A DNA stretch of 64,000 nucleotides from Sva-07 sp963774765 (GCA_963774765.1 CAVZGP010000009.1:62001-126000), one strand, 5' to 3'; positions 34,775-43,505 are shown, counted from the stretch's first letter. Translations and numbers: made by a program. Notes: generated by a model not told the origin, from the sequence alone.

Positions 34775-34797
34775 TCGACTCTTGGTCCATGAGTCGA
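34775..34797. promoter_or_regulatory. Inverted repeat upstream of nitrite reductase gene
   Basis: TCGACTC (34775-34781) and GAGTCGA (34791-34797) with a 9-base spacer lie 62 bases before the nitrite reductase ATG. It could be an operator for the Rrf2 regulator encoded downstream, but the match to any known site is not established. The gene's ribosome site is GGGAGG at 34847-34852. Confidence 0.35.
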
Positions 34798-34858
34798 TGA
34801 GTGCGAGACTCTTCGATAGATCCGGCACATCGGCCGGAGTCGACCCGGGAGGTCATCC

Positions 34859-36280
34859 ATGCACATCCGAACGTTCGCCAGAGTGGGCGTCGCCGCACTC
34901 CTCGTCGTCGCCGCCGCAGCATGCGGCACCGATGCGCCCGATGGCGCCGGTGCGACAGGAGGCGCGACAGGCGGAGCAGAATCCGCCGCGCCGGCGGGAG
35001 GCGAAACCAGTTCGGCATCGGCGGATGTCTCGCCAGGCGACAACGTCGAGTTCGTCGCGACCGAGTTCGCGTTCGCCCCGTCGGACGTGATGGCGACCGC
35101 AGGGACCTATTCCGGCACGCTCGTCAACAACGGCACGATCGAGCACGACATCAAGTTCGACAATGGCGAGGCGGTCGTGGCAGCACCCGGTGAGTCCGTC
35201 GACTTCGAGTTCGAGGTTCCCGCCGAGGGCGTCTCGTACATCTGCTCGATCCCCGGCCACGCCGACGCAGGAATGCAGGGCATCGTCCGAACCGAGGACA
35301 CACCGGCCGAGGCCGACCACGCGACCGGCGGTGACGAGCCGATGGCGGTCGAAGCCGACCCCGACGCTCCGCCATACGAGTGGCGCGACCCTCGCGCCCC
35401 TGCGCGCGGTGAAGGCGAGGGCTTCACGCTGACGCCCGGTGGCGCCCCCGACGGCGGTGACCTCATCGACGTCGAGATGGTCGTCGAGGAGAAGCTGGCC
35501 ACCGTCGCGGAGGGCTACGTGCAGCAGATCTGGACGTTCAACGGCACCATGCCCGGCCCGGTGATCCGCACCCAGGTCGGCGACACCGTTCGTGTCCACC
35601 TGATCAACCCGCCCGAAGCAACAGCCTCGCACTCGCTCGACTTCCACGCGTCGCAGGTCGCCTGGAACGACGAGATGCGTTCGATCGCCCCCGGCGAAGA
35701 GTTGATCTACGAGTTCACCACCGACTACGCGGGGGTGTGGATGTACCACTGCGGCACCGACCCGGTACTCCACCACATCGCCAACGGCATGTTCGGCATG
35801 GTGATCACCGAACCCGAAGGCGGGTTGCCGCCGATGGACAACGAGTTCTTCATCGTCCAACACGAGTGGTACCTCGGCCCACAGGGCGAGGTGTCGTCGT
35901 TCGCCAAGGCCAATCAGGCAGCGCCGGAGCCCGACTTCGTGATGTTCAACGGCGCCGCATTCCAGTACCGCGACATCCCGATCGAGATCCCGACGGGTGA
36001 AGAGGTGAGGCTGTTCGTCCTCGACGTCGGCCCGTCGATCGATTCGTCGTTCCACATCGTCGGCACGATCTTCGACAGTGTGACCAAGGAAGGCGTGCAC
36101 CTCGAGCGTGGCAACGACGGCAACTGGGGTTCCCAGGCCGTCGACCTGGCACCGGCTCAGGGCGCGGTGATCGAACTGATGGCGGCCGAGGACGGGTTGT
36201 ATCCGATGGTCACCCACGCCTTCAACTTCCCTGGTCGGGGAGCGCTGGGCCTGCTGCAGGCCGGTGACGGCGAGCCGTGA
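34859..36280 (+). CDS. nirK: Copper nitrite reductase (NirK/AniA-like) with fused N-terminal cupredoxin, lipoprotein
   Basis: A 473-residue lipoprotein (lipobox AAAAC at about residue 22). Residues about 60-145 form an extra plastocyanin-like domain with type-1 ligands EHDI and CSIPGHADAGM. The remainder is the two-domain NirK core: HSLDFHASQ (catalytic Asp and type-2 His, about 258-265), YHCGTDPVLHHIANGM (type-2 His plus type-1 Cys, His, Met, about 295-310), SSFHIVGTIFD (catalytic His region, about 396) and VTHAFNF (last type-2 His, about 451). NirK reduces nitrite to NO outside the cytoplasmic membrane. The fused cupredoxin could deliver electrons directly. An Rrf2 regulator gene follows after 53 bases. 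Confidence 0.88.
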   Translation: MHIRTFARVGVAALLVVAAAACGTDAPDGAGATGGATGGAESAAPAGGETSSASADVSPGDNVEFVATEFAFAPSDVMATAGTYSGTLVNNGTIEHDIKFDNGEAVVAAPGESVDFEFEVPAEGVSYICSIPGHADAGMQGIVRTEDTPAEADHATGGDEPMAVEADPDAPPYEWRDPRAPARGEGEGFTLTPGGAPDGGDLIDVEMVVEEKLATVAEGYVQQIWTFNGTMPGPVIRTQVGDTVRVHLINPPEATASHSLDFHASQVAWNDEMRSIAPGEELIYEFTTDYAGVWMYHCGTDPVLHHIANGMFGMVITEPEGGLPPMDNEFFIVQHEWYLGPQGEVSSFAKANQAAPEPDFVMFNGAAFQYRDIPIEIPTGEEVRLFVLDVGPSIDSSFHIVGTIFDSVTKEGVHLERGNDGNWGSQAVDLAPAQGAVIELMAAEDGLYPMVTHAFNFPGRGALGLLQAGDGEP

Positions 36281-36332
36281 TCCGGGACATCCGGCCCTGT
36301 CGAGCGATCAGTGAGTTCGGCAGTCTGGAACC

Positions 36333-36734
36333 ATGAGACTCGAGATCACCCAGCGCGCCGACCTGGCGGTGCGGGCCTTGGTTGCGCTGCAATCATCGCC
36401 CTCACGACTCAAGAGCGCCGATCTCGCCGAGGCGCTCGGCACGACCGCCGGATTCATCCCTCAGGTGATGGGTCCGCTGGTCCGAGTCGGCTGGGTGAGA
36501 TCGGTCACGGGTCCGACAGGTGGCTACGAACGTCGACGTGAGCTCGGCTCGCTCTCGGTGCTCGAGGTGATCGAGACGATCGATGGACCGACCGACAACG
36601 GTCGGTGTGTCGTCAGCGAGAAGCTGTGCAATACCGCCGAGCCATGTGCACTGCACGTCGCATGGGCTCGTGCGCGGCGCGAGCTGCGCGCATCGCTCGG
36701 TGGTCTGCATCTGTCGGAGGTGAGTGCGGCGTGA
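36333..36734 (+). CDS. Rrf2-family transcriptional regulator (NsrR-like)
   Basis: A 133-residue Rrf2 protein: winged helix with ITQRADLAVRALVAL, KSADLAEALGTTAGFIPQVM and SVTGPTGGYERRR (wing), and three Cys (CVVSEKLC and NTAEPC, spacing C-x6-C-x5-C) for an iron-sulphur cluster. IscR and NsrR have C-x5-C-x5-C, so the spacing differs by one. Located after nirK and overlapping a YwiC-like gene (GTGA); an NO- or redox-sensing role for this nitrite module is likely. Confidence 0.88.
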   Translation: MRLEITQRADLAVRALVALQSSPSRLKSADLAEALGTTAGFIPQVMGPLVRVGWVRSVTGPTGGYERRRELGSLSVLEVIETIDGPTDNGRCVVSEKLCNTAEPCALHVAWARARRELRASLGGLHLSEVSAA

Positions 36735-37546
36735 GTGTTCGGGCCACGGCTGCACCGGCCGCGCAGGCCCGGCCGACATGGAAGGCGGTTGCGATCCCGT
36801 CGGAACACGGGGGGTGGGGTCTCACCGGCGAACCCATCCTGCTCGGGCTGCTGCTCGCGTTCTCGTGGGCGGGATTGGCCATCGGTGTGGCCGCGATGCT
36901 CGCGTTCCTGGCTCGCACACCGATCAAGCTGGCTGTGGTCGATCGCCGCCGTCAGCGCGAACTCGAACGGTCGGTGCTCGCTCGTCGCATCGGTTCCGTC
37001 GAGGTGGTCATGATCGCCGCGCTGGGTGCCGCGGCGCTTCTCGGCGCCGGTTGGAACTGGATGATCCCGCTGATGGCAGCGCTCCCGCTGTTCGGAGTCG
37101 AGCTGTGGTTCGACGTTCGCAGTCGCGGACGCCGGTTGGTGCCCGAGCTGAGCGGCGCCATCGGGATGGGAGCGGTCGCCGCCGCGATCGTCATCGCCGG
37201 AGACGGCAGCGGCCCTCTCGCGGTTGCGGCGTGGCTGATCTTGGCAGCCCGGTCGATCGGGGCCATCCCGTTCATCCGCACCCAGATCCTCCGGTTGCGC
37301 CGCGGATCGGCGAGCACTCGATCCAGTGACCTGTTCCAAGTGCTGGCGATCGTGGTTGCGGCCTGCGCGATGCTGGTCGAGCCCGACGTGCTCGTCGGAT
37401 CGATCGCCGTCGTGGTGATCGCGGGCCTGCACCTCGTGTGGGTTCGGACGTCGCCTGTGCCGCCGGCCAAGGTGCTCGGCTTGCGGCAGATGGCGCTGGG
37501 CTTCGGCCTTGTCGCCGTCACCGCGATCGGAGTCGGGCTGGCGTGA
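36731..37546 (+). CDS. YwiC-like membrane protein
   Basis: A 271-residue membrane protein with about eight helices and the family N-terminal motif IPSEHGGWGLTGEPILLGLL, then RTPIKL and RRRQRELERSV. YwiC-like proteins have no proven function; in Bacillus subtilis ywiC lies near the nitrate respiration genes, which fits its place after nirK and an Rrf2 gene here. The start GTG overlaps the Rrf2 stop (GTGA). It converges with the F420-type oxidoreductase gene. Confidence 0.85.
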   Translation: MSVRATAAPAAQARPTWKAVAIPSEHGGWGLTGEPILLGLLLAFSWAGLAIGVAAMLAFLARTPIKLAVVDRRRQRELERSVLARRIGSVEVVMIAALGAAALLGAGWNWMIPLMAALPLFGVELWFDVRSRGRRLVPELSGAIGMGAVAAAIVIAGDGSGPLAVAAWLILAARSIGAIPFIRTQILRLRRGSASTRSSDLFQVLAIVVAACAMLVEPDVLVGSIAVVVIAGLHLVWVRTSPVPPAKVLGLRQMALGFGLVAVTAIGVGLA

Positions 37547-38594
37547 TGCGCGCCGTCAGATGACGGTGTAGGCGTCGATGATCGGGGCGAGTTCGTCGGG
37601 GCTCGCCCCGTGCATGATCACCGCGTCGGCGCCGAGATCGAACTGTCCTCGAACCGCCGTCGCGGCACTGGCCGGGAGACCCGGTCGCCGACGGCGCCAG
37701 CCACTCGTCGGGGATCAGCGTGGCGATGTGTTCGAGTTGCTCGGTCGTTGCGCTCACGTCGATCGCACCGCGGAATCCGGCGACGAGGTCGTCAGCGCGG
37801 AACGCGGCGAGCACGGCTGGATCCCACCGATTCGTCTCGACCATCAGATCGCCGTAGGCCTGGAGGTAGGTGGCAAGACGCCCGACCGTCTTCTTGAGTC
37901 GTAGGGGTTCGGGCAGGTGATCGCCGATCGTGGCGAAACACGACCAGACGGTGACCGAGTCGGGGTCGCGTCCCGCTCGTTCGGCAGCATTCTTCACCGT
38001 TGCGACGCACCGCTGAAGCGTCTCGTCGGTGAAGAAGGTGTGCAGGATGACCTGGTCGAATGCGCGGCCGCCCAATTCGAGCGAGTTCGGTCCGAACGCG
38101 ACCAGGCCGAGCGGGATGTCCTCGTCGAACGTCGGGTCGAGCCGCAGTACCGGATAGGCACCGATCGGGCCGTTGTGTCCGATGATCGTGTCACCGTGCC
38201 ACAGCCGTCGCATCACGTCGGTGAAGTCCTCCATCTGGGCGGTCGTGATCCGAGGAATGCCGTACGCATCGAAGAGCGGCGCGATACCGCGACCGATGCC
38301 GAGCACGAACCGACCGCCGGTCAAGCGGTGCATCGTGGTCGCATACGACGCCGTCACGATCGGATGGCGTGTGTTGTGGTTGGTGGCGCCGGTGATGATC
38401 TGCATGTTCGTCGTCGCAACGGCGGCGGCGCCCGACAGCGTGACCGCCTCTTTCACGTTGAAACGCTCGCTGATGAACACCGCGCCGAGCCCGAGTTCTT
38501 CTGCCCGACGGCATTCGTCGACAAGGTCGCGTGGGTTCTGAGCACCGCCGGCGAGCGTGTAGAAGCCCAGCTCCGGGAACCGAGGGATGCTCAT
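37518..38594 (-). CDS. LLM-class F420-dependent oxidoreductase with single-base frameshift near the C-terminus
   Basis: A luciferase-like TIM barrel (FYTLAGG, GAVFISERFN, TGATNHNTRHP, RFVLGIGRGIAPLFDAYGI). In the frame as read, the sequence turns Arg-rich after TGSPGQCRD. Removing one G from GACGGCGGTT (about 37655-37665) restores AVRGQFDLGADAVIMHGASP and DELAPIIDAYTVI, the normal family end, with a stop at 37556-37558 and a 345-residue product. The restored gene no longer overlaps the convergent YwiC-like gene. Sequencing error or a real recent mutation are both possible. The start overlaps the upstream esterase stop (ATGA). Confidence 0.88.
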   Translation of the reverse strand: MSIPRFPELGFYTLAGGAQNPRDLVDECRRAEELGLGAVFISERFNVKEAVTLSGAAAVATTNMQIITGATNHNTRHPIVTASYATTMHRLTGGRFVLGIGRGIAPLFDAYGIPRITTAQMEDFTDVMRRLWHGDTIIGHNGPIGAYPVLRLDPTFDEDIPLGLVAFGPNSLELGGRAFDQVILHTFFTDETLQRCVATVKNAAERAGRDPDSVTVWSCFATIGDHLPEPLRLKKTVGRLATYLQAYGDLMVETNRWDPAVLAAFRADDLVAGFRGAIDVSATTEQLEHIATLIPDEWLAPSATGSPGQCRDGGSRTVRSRRRRGDHARGEPRRTRPDHRRLHRHLTARITPARLRSR

Positions 38595-39517
38595 GAGGAC
38601 ACCGTGGTCTCTGCGGGGACGGGCACCGCAGCCGGGGTCTTCTCGCGGATGAACACCGCCGCGCGGACCAGCGCGTCCGTCGCCTCGGGCATGTAGCCGG
38701 CGAGGATCGGATACACGTGCCAGAGCCCATCTCGCAGGTCGAGGCGGACGTCGACGCCCGCGGCTTCGTAGCGTTCGGCGAGGCGGGTCGAGTCAGACAG
38801 CAGGATTTCATCCATGCCGGTCTGGATCAGCGTCGGTGGATACCCGGTCGGGTCGGCAAACAGCGGCGACACCCCCGGGTCGTCGAGCGGCGTGTCGCCG
38901 GCATAGGTCGCTCCTGCCTCGGGCAGGCCCTCACCATCGAACATCGGATCGTGGGCGACGCGGGTGACGATCGACTCGCCCGACGCGGTCAGGTCGGTCC
39001 ACGGCGACAGGACGTACACGGCACCCGGCATCGGATCGCCGGCGGCCTTCAGCGCGCCGAGCGTTGCCAACGTGGCACCGCCGCCGGCCGAGTCACCCGC
39101 GATCGTGACGAGTGAGGGATCGACGTCGGCGATGATCGCCCGGTACGCGGCGACGCAGTCGTCGACCGCCGCGGGATACACGTGCTCGGGTGCGAGTCGG
39201 TAGTCGATCACGGTGATCGTCGCCGCAGCGCGTTTGGCCAGCCGTGCGCACATCGCAATGTGGCTCTTCGGCGACCCGACCACGTAGGCGCCGCCGTGGA
39301 TGTACAAGATGTGCCGGTCTGGGCGTACCTCGGTCGGAGTGGCCACGATGGCAGGGACACCGCCGACGATCGTGTCGACATAGCTCACCTTGCGTGGCCG
39401 CGGGATGGCGTCGAGCTTGTCCATTGCTGCGCGGCGCTGTTCGATCGGCACGTCGTTGCCCACCTCGAGCTTGCTGATTCGTTTCCGGAAGAAGCGGGCT
39501 CGCCTGCTCAGCGTCAT
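38591..39517 (-). CDS. Alpha/beta hydrolase, hormone-sensitive-lipase-type esterase
   Basis: A 308-residue HSL-family esterase: oxyanion motif YIHGGAYVVGS, VIDYRLAPEHVYPAA, nucleophile TIAGDSAGGG (Ser), acid region QTGMDEILLSD and His in GLWHVYP. No signal peptide. It overlaps the F420-type oxidoreductase gene by ATGA, suggesting one operon, and is divergent from the glgA-like gene with only 41 bases between starts. Probably acts on short acyl esters. Confidence 0.9.
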   Translation of the reverse strand: MTLSRRARFFRKRISKLEVGNDVPIEQRRAAMDKLDAIPRPRKVSYVDTIVGGVPAIVATPTEVRPDRHILYIHGGAYVVGSPKSHIAMCARLAKRAAATITVIDYRLAPEHVYPAAVDDCVAAYRAIIADVDPSLVTIAGDSAGGGATLATLGALKAAGDPMPGAVYVLSPWTDLTASGESIVTRVAHDPMFDGEGLPEAGATYAGDTPLDDPGVSPLFADPTGYPPTLIQTGMDEILLSDSTRLAERYEAAGVDVRLDLRDGLWHVYPILAGYMPEATDALVRAAVFIREKTPAAVPVPAETTVSS

Positions 39518-39558
39518 GGGGGCAGGGTAGACCAGTCCATGTGCGCCAGACTGAAGCG

Positions 39559-40965
39559 ATGCGTGTCGTGTTCGCCACCGCCGAGTTGTCGCCCGTGGCG
39601 ACGGTGGGCGGCCTCGCGGCCGCTGCCGCAGGGCTCGGGGCCGAACTGCGTCGGCTCGGTGTCGACGTCGATCTCGTCATACCCGACTACGGCGACGTAG
39701 CGCTCGTCGACGAAACCACGATCCGCCTCGACGTCCCGGACTGGGTGGGCGCGGCGACCGTTCGTGCGGGGCACCATCCAGGGGTGGGTCGGCTGCGCCT
39801 GGTGTCGGTTCCCGGCATGGCGCGGCCCCACCCGTACCTGCAGGCGAACGGCGAGGGCTGGTCGGACAACAGCGAAAGGTTCTTCCGTTTCGCTCGTGCG
39901 GTCGCCGCTCTCGTCGAGCTCGATCCGCCCGACGTCCTGCACCTCAACGATTGGCACACCGGGCCGACACTCGCGGCGCTCGTTGATCCGCCGCCGACGG
40001 TGGTGTCGATCCACAACCTCGCGTACCAGGGCGTCACCGATGCATCGTGGCTCGAGGTGATCGGTCCCCGGGCCGGGCACTTCGAATGGTGGGGCGGAGT
40101 GAATCCGCTGTCGGGGGCGTTGGCGCTCGCCGACCGGATCGTGGCCGTGTCGCCGCACTACGCGACCGAGATCGTCACCCCGGAGGGTGGCTTCGGCCTC
40201 GACGAACCGCTCCGCAATCGCGGCGCCGACCTGGTCGGCATCCTCAACGGGATCGACACCGATGTGTGGGACCCTACGAACGACCCACTGATCGCGTCGC
40301 CGTTCACGGCGGCCTCGATCGACTCGCGGGGCATCAACCGCTCGGCGCTGCACGAACGTTTCGGGTTCCCCGATGACGGTGTCGTGCTCGGTGCGGTCGT
40401 GACGCGTCTCGCGCACCAGAAGGGGATCGATCTGTTGGCTCCGTTGGTACCGCTGCTGTCCCAGATCCCGATGCGCCTGGCGATCCTCGGCTCGGGCGAT
40501 GCCGGCCTCGCCGCACATCTCCATGAGCTCGCGGCCGCCTACCCCGACTCGTTGGAATTCGTCGACGGATACGACGAGTCGCTGTCGCACCTCATGTTCG
40601 CCGGCTCGGATCTGTACCTGATGCCGAGCCGGTTCGAGCCGTGCGGGCTCACCCAGATGCATGCGATGCGTTACGGCTCGATCCCTGTCGTCACCGCCGT
40701 CGGTGGGCTCGTCGACACCGTCACCGACGTTGATCTCCACCGCCACGGCACCGGGTTCGTCGCCGGGCGAACGACGAGCAACGACCTGCTCGCGGCACTG
40801 TTTCGCGCGGAACGGCGCGTGCGCGACCGGCGGCGCCGGGTCGCGATCCAAAAGCGCATCATGGGGGTCGATTGGTCGTGGCGCGAACCGGCACGTCAGT
40901 ACCTGGAGCTCTACGGCGAACTCGCGATGAAACCTCGCAAGCAGAGCGATCCGCCGCGACGCTGA
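39559..40965 (+). CDS. glgA: GT5 glycogen/starch synthase-like glycosyltransferase
   Basis: A 468-residue GT-B enzyme with HLNDWHTGPTLAAL, IHNLAYQG, TRLAHQKGIDLL and the acceptor/donor motif MPSRFEPCGLTQMHAMRYGSI (positions about 356-376, shortened here). The N-terminal ADP-glucose motif KxGG reads TVGGL: Thr15 replaces the Lys that binds the donor phosphate in GlgA. ATG 39559 is chosen over GTG 39541 because it starts at the first strand MRVVFATAE. glgC follows after 28 bases, so ADP-glucose chemistry is likely, but activity may differ from classic GlgA. Confidence 0.85.
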   Translation: MRVVFATAELSPVATVGGLAAAAAGLGAELRRLGVDVDLVIPDYGDVALVDETTIRLDVPDWVGAATVRAGHHPGVGRLRLVSVPGMARPHPYLQANGEGWSDNSERFFRFARAVAALVELDPPDVLHLNDWHTGPTLAALVDPPPTVVSIHNLAYQGVTDASWLEVIGPRAGHFEWWGGVNPLSGALALADRIVAVSPHYATEIVTPEGGFGLDEPLRNRGADLVGILNGIDTDVWDPTNDPLIASPFTAASIDSRGINRSALHERFGFPDDGVVLGAVVTRLAHQKGIDLLAPLVPLLSQIPMRLAILGSGDAGLAAHLHELAAAYPDSLEFVDGYDESLSHLMFAGSDLYLMPSRFEPCGLTQMHAMRYGSIPVVTAVGGLVDTVTDVDLHRHGTGFVAGRTTSNDLLAALFRAERRVRDRRRRVAIQKRIMGVDWSWREPARQYLELYGELAMKPRKQSDPPRR

Positions 40966-40993
40966 CAGCGGTCCGTGTGTACGGTGGAGGTCG

Positions 40994-42223
40994 ATGGCCA
41001 TCGAACCAAAGGTGCTCGTGATCGTGCTGGCCGGAGGTGAAGGCAAGCGTCTCCAGCCGCTCACGAACGACCGGGCAAAGCCGGCAGTTCCGTTCGCCGG
41101 CACGTATCGACTCATCGACTTCGCTCTGTCGAACTTCGCCAACGCCGGCTACCTGAAGATCGTGGTGCTCACGCAGTACAAGAGCCACAGCCTCGACCGC
41201 CACATCTCGCAGACGTGGCGGTTCTCGGCGATGCTCGACAACTACGTCACGCCGGTACCCGCCCAGATGCGCCGGGGTCCGTACTGGTTCCAGGGGTCCG
41301 CCGATGCGATCTATCAGAATCTCAACCTGATCTCCGACGAGGCGCCCGACATCGTCGCCGTCTTCGGCGCCGACCACATCTATCGCATGGATCCCCGTCA
41401 GATGGTCGACGAGCACCGTGAATCCGGAGCCGGCGTCACCGTGGCAGCGATCCCCGTGCCGAAGCACGAAGCGACCGACTTCGGTGTGATCGAGGTCGAC
41501 GACGACGGCAAGATCCTGGAATTCCACGAGAAGGTCGCCGAACCTCCGACGATGCCCGGCAACGACCAGATGTGTCTTGCGAGCATGGGGAACTACGTGT
41601 TCGACACCCAGACGCTGATCGACATCGTCACGCCTCGCGAGAACCAGTACACCGACCTCGGCAGCCACGTGATCCCGGCGCTCACCGATGCCGGCGTCGC
41701 GCGTGCCTACGACTTCTCGAAGAACGTGATCCCCGGCCAGGACGAGCGCGAGAAGGGCTACTGGCGCGACGTCGGAACGCTCGACTCGTTCTTCCACGCC
41801 AACATGGACCTGATCGCTCCCGTGCCGATCTTCAACCTCTACAACGAACGTTGGCCGGTGTACACGTCGCGCCGGGCGCTCCCGCCCGCCAAGGTGTCGC
41901 GAGGCCGTGGAGGAGAACCGTCGTTCGTCGACGGCAGCCTGCTGTGTCAGGGCTCGATCATCTCGGGTTCACACGTCGAGCGCTCGATCATCGGCCCGGG
42001 GGCATACATCGACCACGATGCCCATGTCACCGATTCGATCATCTTCCCCGACGTTCGGATCGGGGCGGGTGTTCGCCTGCATCGCTGCATCGTCGACAAG
42101 AACGTCATCGTCCCCGACTGGGCGCGCGTCGGGCTCGAACTCGACGCCGACCGCGAACGGTTCACCGTCAGCGACGAAGGTGTCGTGGTCATCGAGAAGG
42201 GCCGCGACCTCTCCCTCACCTGA
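40994..42223 (+). CDS. glgC: Glucose-1-phosphate adenylyltransferase
   Basis: A 409-residue ADP-glucose pyrophosphorylase. Nucleotidyltransferase motif VLAGGEGKRLQPLTNDRAKPAVPF, FRLIDFALSN-like YRLIDFALSNFANAGY, WFQGSADAIYQN, GADHIYRMD (metal Asp), GNYVF and GYWRDVGTLDSF. The C-terminal left-handed beta-helix has SIISGSHVERSIIGPG. It makes ADP-glucose from glucose-1-phosphate and ATP for glycogen synthesis and forms an operon with the upstream GT5 gene. GGAGG precedes the ATG by three bases. Confidence 0.96.
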   Translation: MAIEPKVLVIVLAGGEGKRLQPLTNDRAKPAVPFAGTYRLIDFALSNFANAGYLKIVVLTQYKSHSLDRHISQTWRFSAMLDNYVTPVPAQMRRGPYWFQGSADAIYQNLNLISDEAPDIVAVFGADHIYRMDPRQMVDEHRESGAGVTVAAIPVPKHEATDFGVIEVDDDGKILEFHEKVAEPPTMPGNDQMCLASMGNYVFDTQTLIDIVTPRENQYTDLGSHVIPALTDAGVARAYDFSKNVIPGQDEREKGYWRDVGTLDSFFHANMDLIAPVPIFNLYNERWPVYTSRRALPPAKVSRGRGGEPSFVDGSLLCQGSIISGSHVERSIIGPGAYIDHDAHVTDSIIFPDVRIGAGVRLHRCIVDKNVIVPDWARVGLELDADRERFTVSDEGVVVIEKGRDLSLT

Positions 42224-42245
42224 GTGCGTTCTCAGGCGATCGTGC

Positions 42246-42417
42246 GTTGCGATGAGCGAAACCGCTGTATCTGGTCGGTTCGCTCATCGGTGGGAGATTC
42301 TCGGGTGTTGCGATGAGCGAAACCGCTGTATCTGGTCGGTTCGCTCATCGGTGGGAGATTCTCGGGTGTTGCGATGAGTGAAACCGCTGTATCTGGTCGG
42401 TTCGCTCATCGGTGGGA
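42246..42417 (+). repeat. Three tandem REP-like palindromic repeats (61-bp period)
   Basis: Units begin at 42246, 42307 and 42368, exactly 61 bases apart; the third ends early and carries one change (GATGAGTGAA). Each has arms GATGAGCGAA and TTCGCTCATC around ACCGCTGTATCTGGTCG; the linker is AGATTCTCGGGT. The core differs from the 34.6 kb copies at about four of 38 positions. Located between convergent glgC and the Gfo/Idh/MocA gene, so it may also act as a transcription terminator. Confidence 0.88.
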
Positions 42418-42458
42418 ACGCAGCTCGTGACATTCGGCCACCAGGCACATCGCGTACG

Positions 42459-43502
42459 TCACCGATCGAGGAGTTCGGCGGGTGTGCGGTCTCGTGGGCC
42501 GGCGAACGGGAGCGGGACGTCGATCGCATCACGACCGGCCGACCAGTGGGCGGCGCAGATCACGTCGAGCACCTGGCGCCCCAGACGAGAGGTCGCGGGG
42601 ACGGGTCGCCCCGTGCGGATGTTCGTCCAGAACCGCTTGAGCTGAGGGGCGTAGCCGTAGTCGTCGACGAGCGATGGCCCGCCCGCCCGAATCGATGCGT
42701 CGATCGAGACCAGGCCGCCGTTGTGTTCGAGCGTGGGGGAGGGGTACAGCTCGGCGCGGAGCACAGCGCTGGCGCTGGACGCCTGGAGATCCCAATCGGG
42801 TGCGGTGTGAGGCTGCCAGCGGGCGACGATCGTGGCAACGAGGCCCGACTCGAAGCGCACCTTGATCGTGCCGTGTTCGTGGCGGGTGCCGGCGTCGACG
42901 ATCACGGAGCTCAGCGACATCGGTCGGCCGGCTCCCGACTCGGCGGCGGTTCGCAGGGTGAGTCCGACTGGATGCACGCCGAGGTCGAACAGCGCTCCTC
43001 CCCCCCAGTGTGCGTCGATGTCATCGTCGGGTCGCCATGACGGAGGGGGCTGGGTGGAGCGGGCGGACAGATGGGTGAGCGTTCCGATGCCGGAGACCCG
43101 CGTCAGCAAGCCGTCGACCGTCGGAGCGGCGGCGAGGTGTTCGGAGTACAGCAACGGTCGGCCGACGCGTTCCTCGGCCTCGATCAGGCGGTCTGCGTCG
43201 AAGAGTGTGCATGCCACCGGCGCCTCGACGACGACGTGGTAGCCGGCATCGAGCAGGGCGATCGCCGCGTCGACGTGAGCGGCCGGGGGAGTGGCAACGA
43301 TGGCGATGTCACCCTGTTTCGAGGCGAGCAACTCGTCGAATGTCGTCGGCGCGGCGTCCACGGCTCGGGCCAGTTCGACCGCTCGGTCGGTCGTACGCGA
43401 GGCAACAGCGGCGACGCGCCACTCGAGCGCTTGACAGGCAGCGGCATGAACGCCGGCGACCATGCCGGCACCCCACAGGACGACGTCGGGTCGACGTTGC
43501 AT
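42459..43502 (-). CDS. Gfo/Idh/MocA-family NAD(P)-dependent oxidoreductase
   Basis: A 347-residue protein with a Rossmann N-terminus (VVLWGAGMVAGVHAAACQ, AAVASRTTDRAVEL, DIAIVATPPAAHVDAAIALLDAG) and the family position after it reading VVVEAPVA, where EKP with its catalytic Lys is usual; here Ala replaces Lys. The C-terminal domain has GGALFDLGVHPV. Loss of the EKP Lys is seen in part of the family with altered chemistry. Two bases separate it from the stop codon region of the upstream LLM gene, so the two are co-transcribed. Confidence 0.85.
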   Translation of the reverse strand: MQRRPDVVLWGAGMVAGVHAAACQALEWRVAAVASRTTDRAVELARAVDAAPTTFDELLASKQGDIAIVATPPAAHVDAAIALLDAGYHVVVEAPVACTLFDADRLIEAEERVGRPLLYSEHLAAAPTVDGLLTRVSGIGTLTHLSARSTQPPPSWRPDDDIDAHWGGGALFDLGVHPVGLTLRTAAESGAGRPMSLSSVIVDAGTRHEHGTIKVRFESGLVATIVARWQPHTAPDWDLQASSASAVLRAELYPSPTLEHNGGLVSIDASIRAGGPSLVDDYGYAPQLKRFWTNIRTGRPVPATSRLGRQVLDVICAAHWSAGRDAIDVPLPFAGPRDRTPAELLDR

Positions 43503-43505
43503 CGC

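Noticed and set aside
34859..36280. Laccase-type multicopper oxidase
   Set aside because: Only two core cupredoxin domains with NirK-type ligand order (DFH, YHC, SSFH, THAF), lacking the HCHIHWH-type trinuclear motif of laccases.
42246..42417. CRISPR array
   Set aside because: Repeats of 61 bases are contiguous with near-identical linkers, there are no unique spacers and no cas genes.
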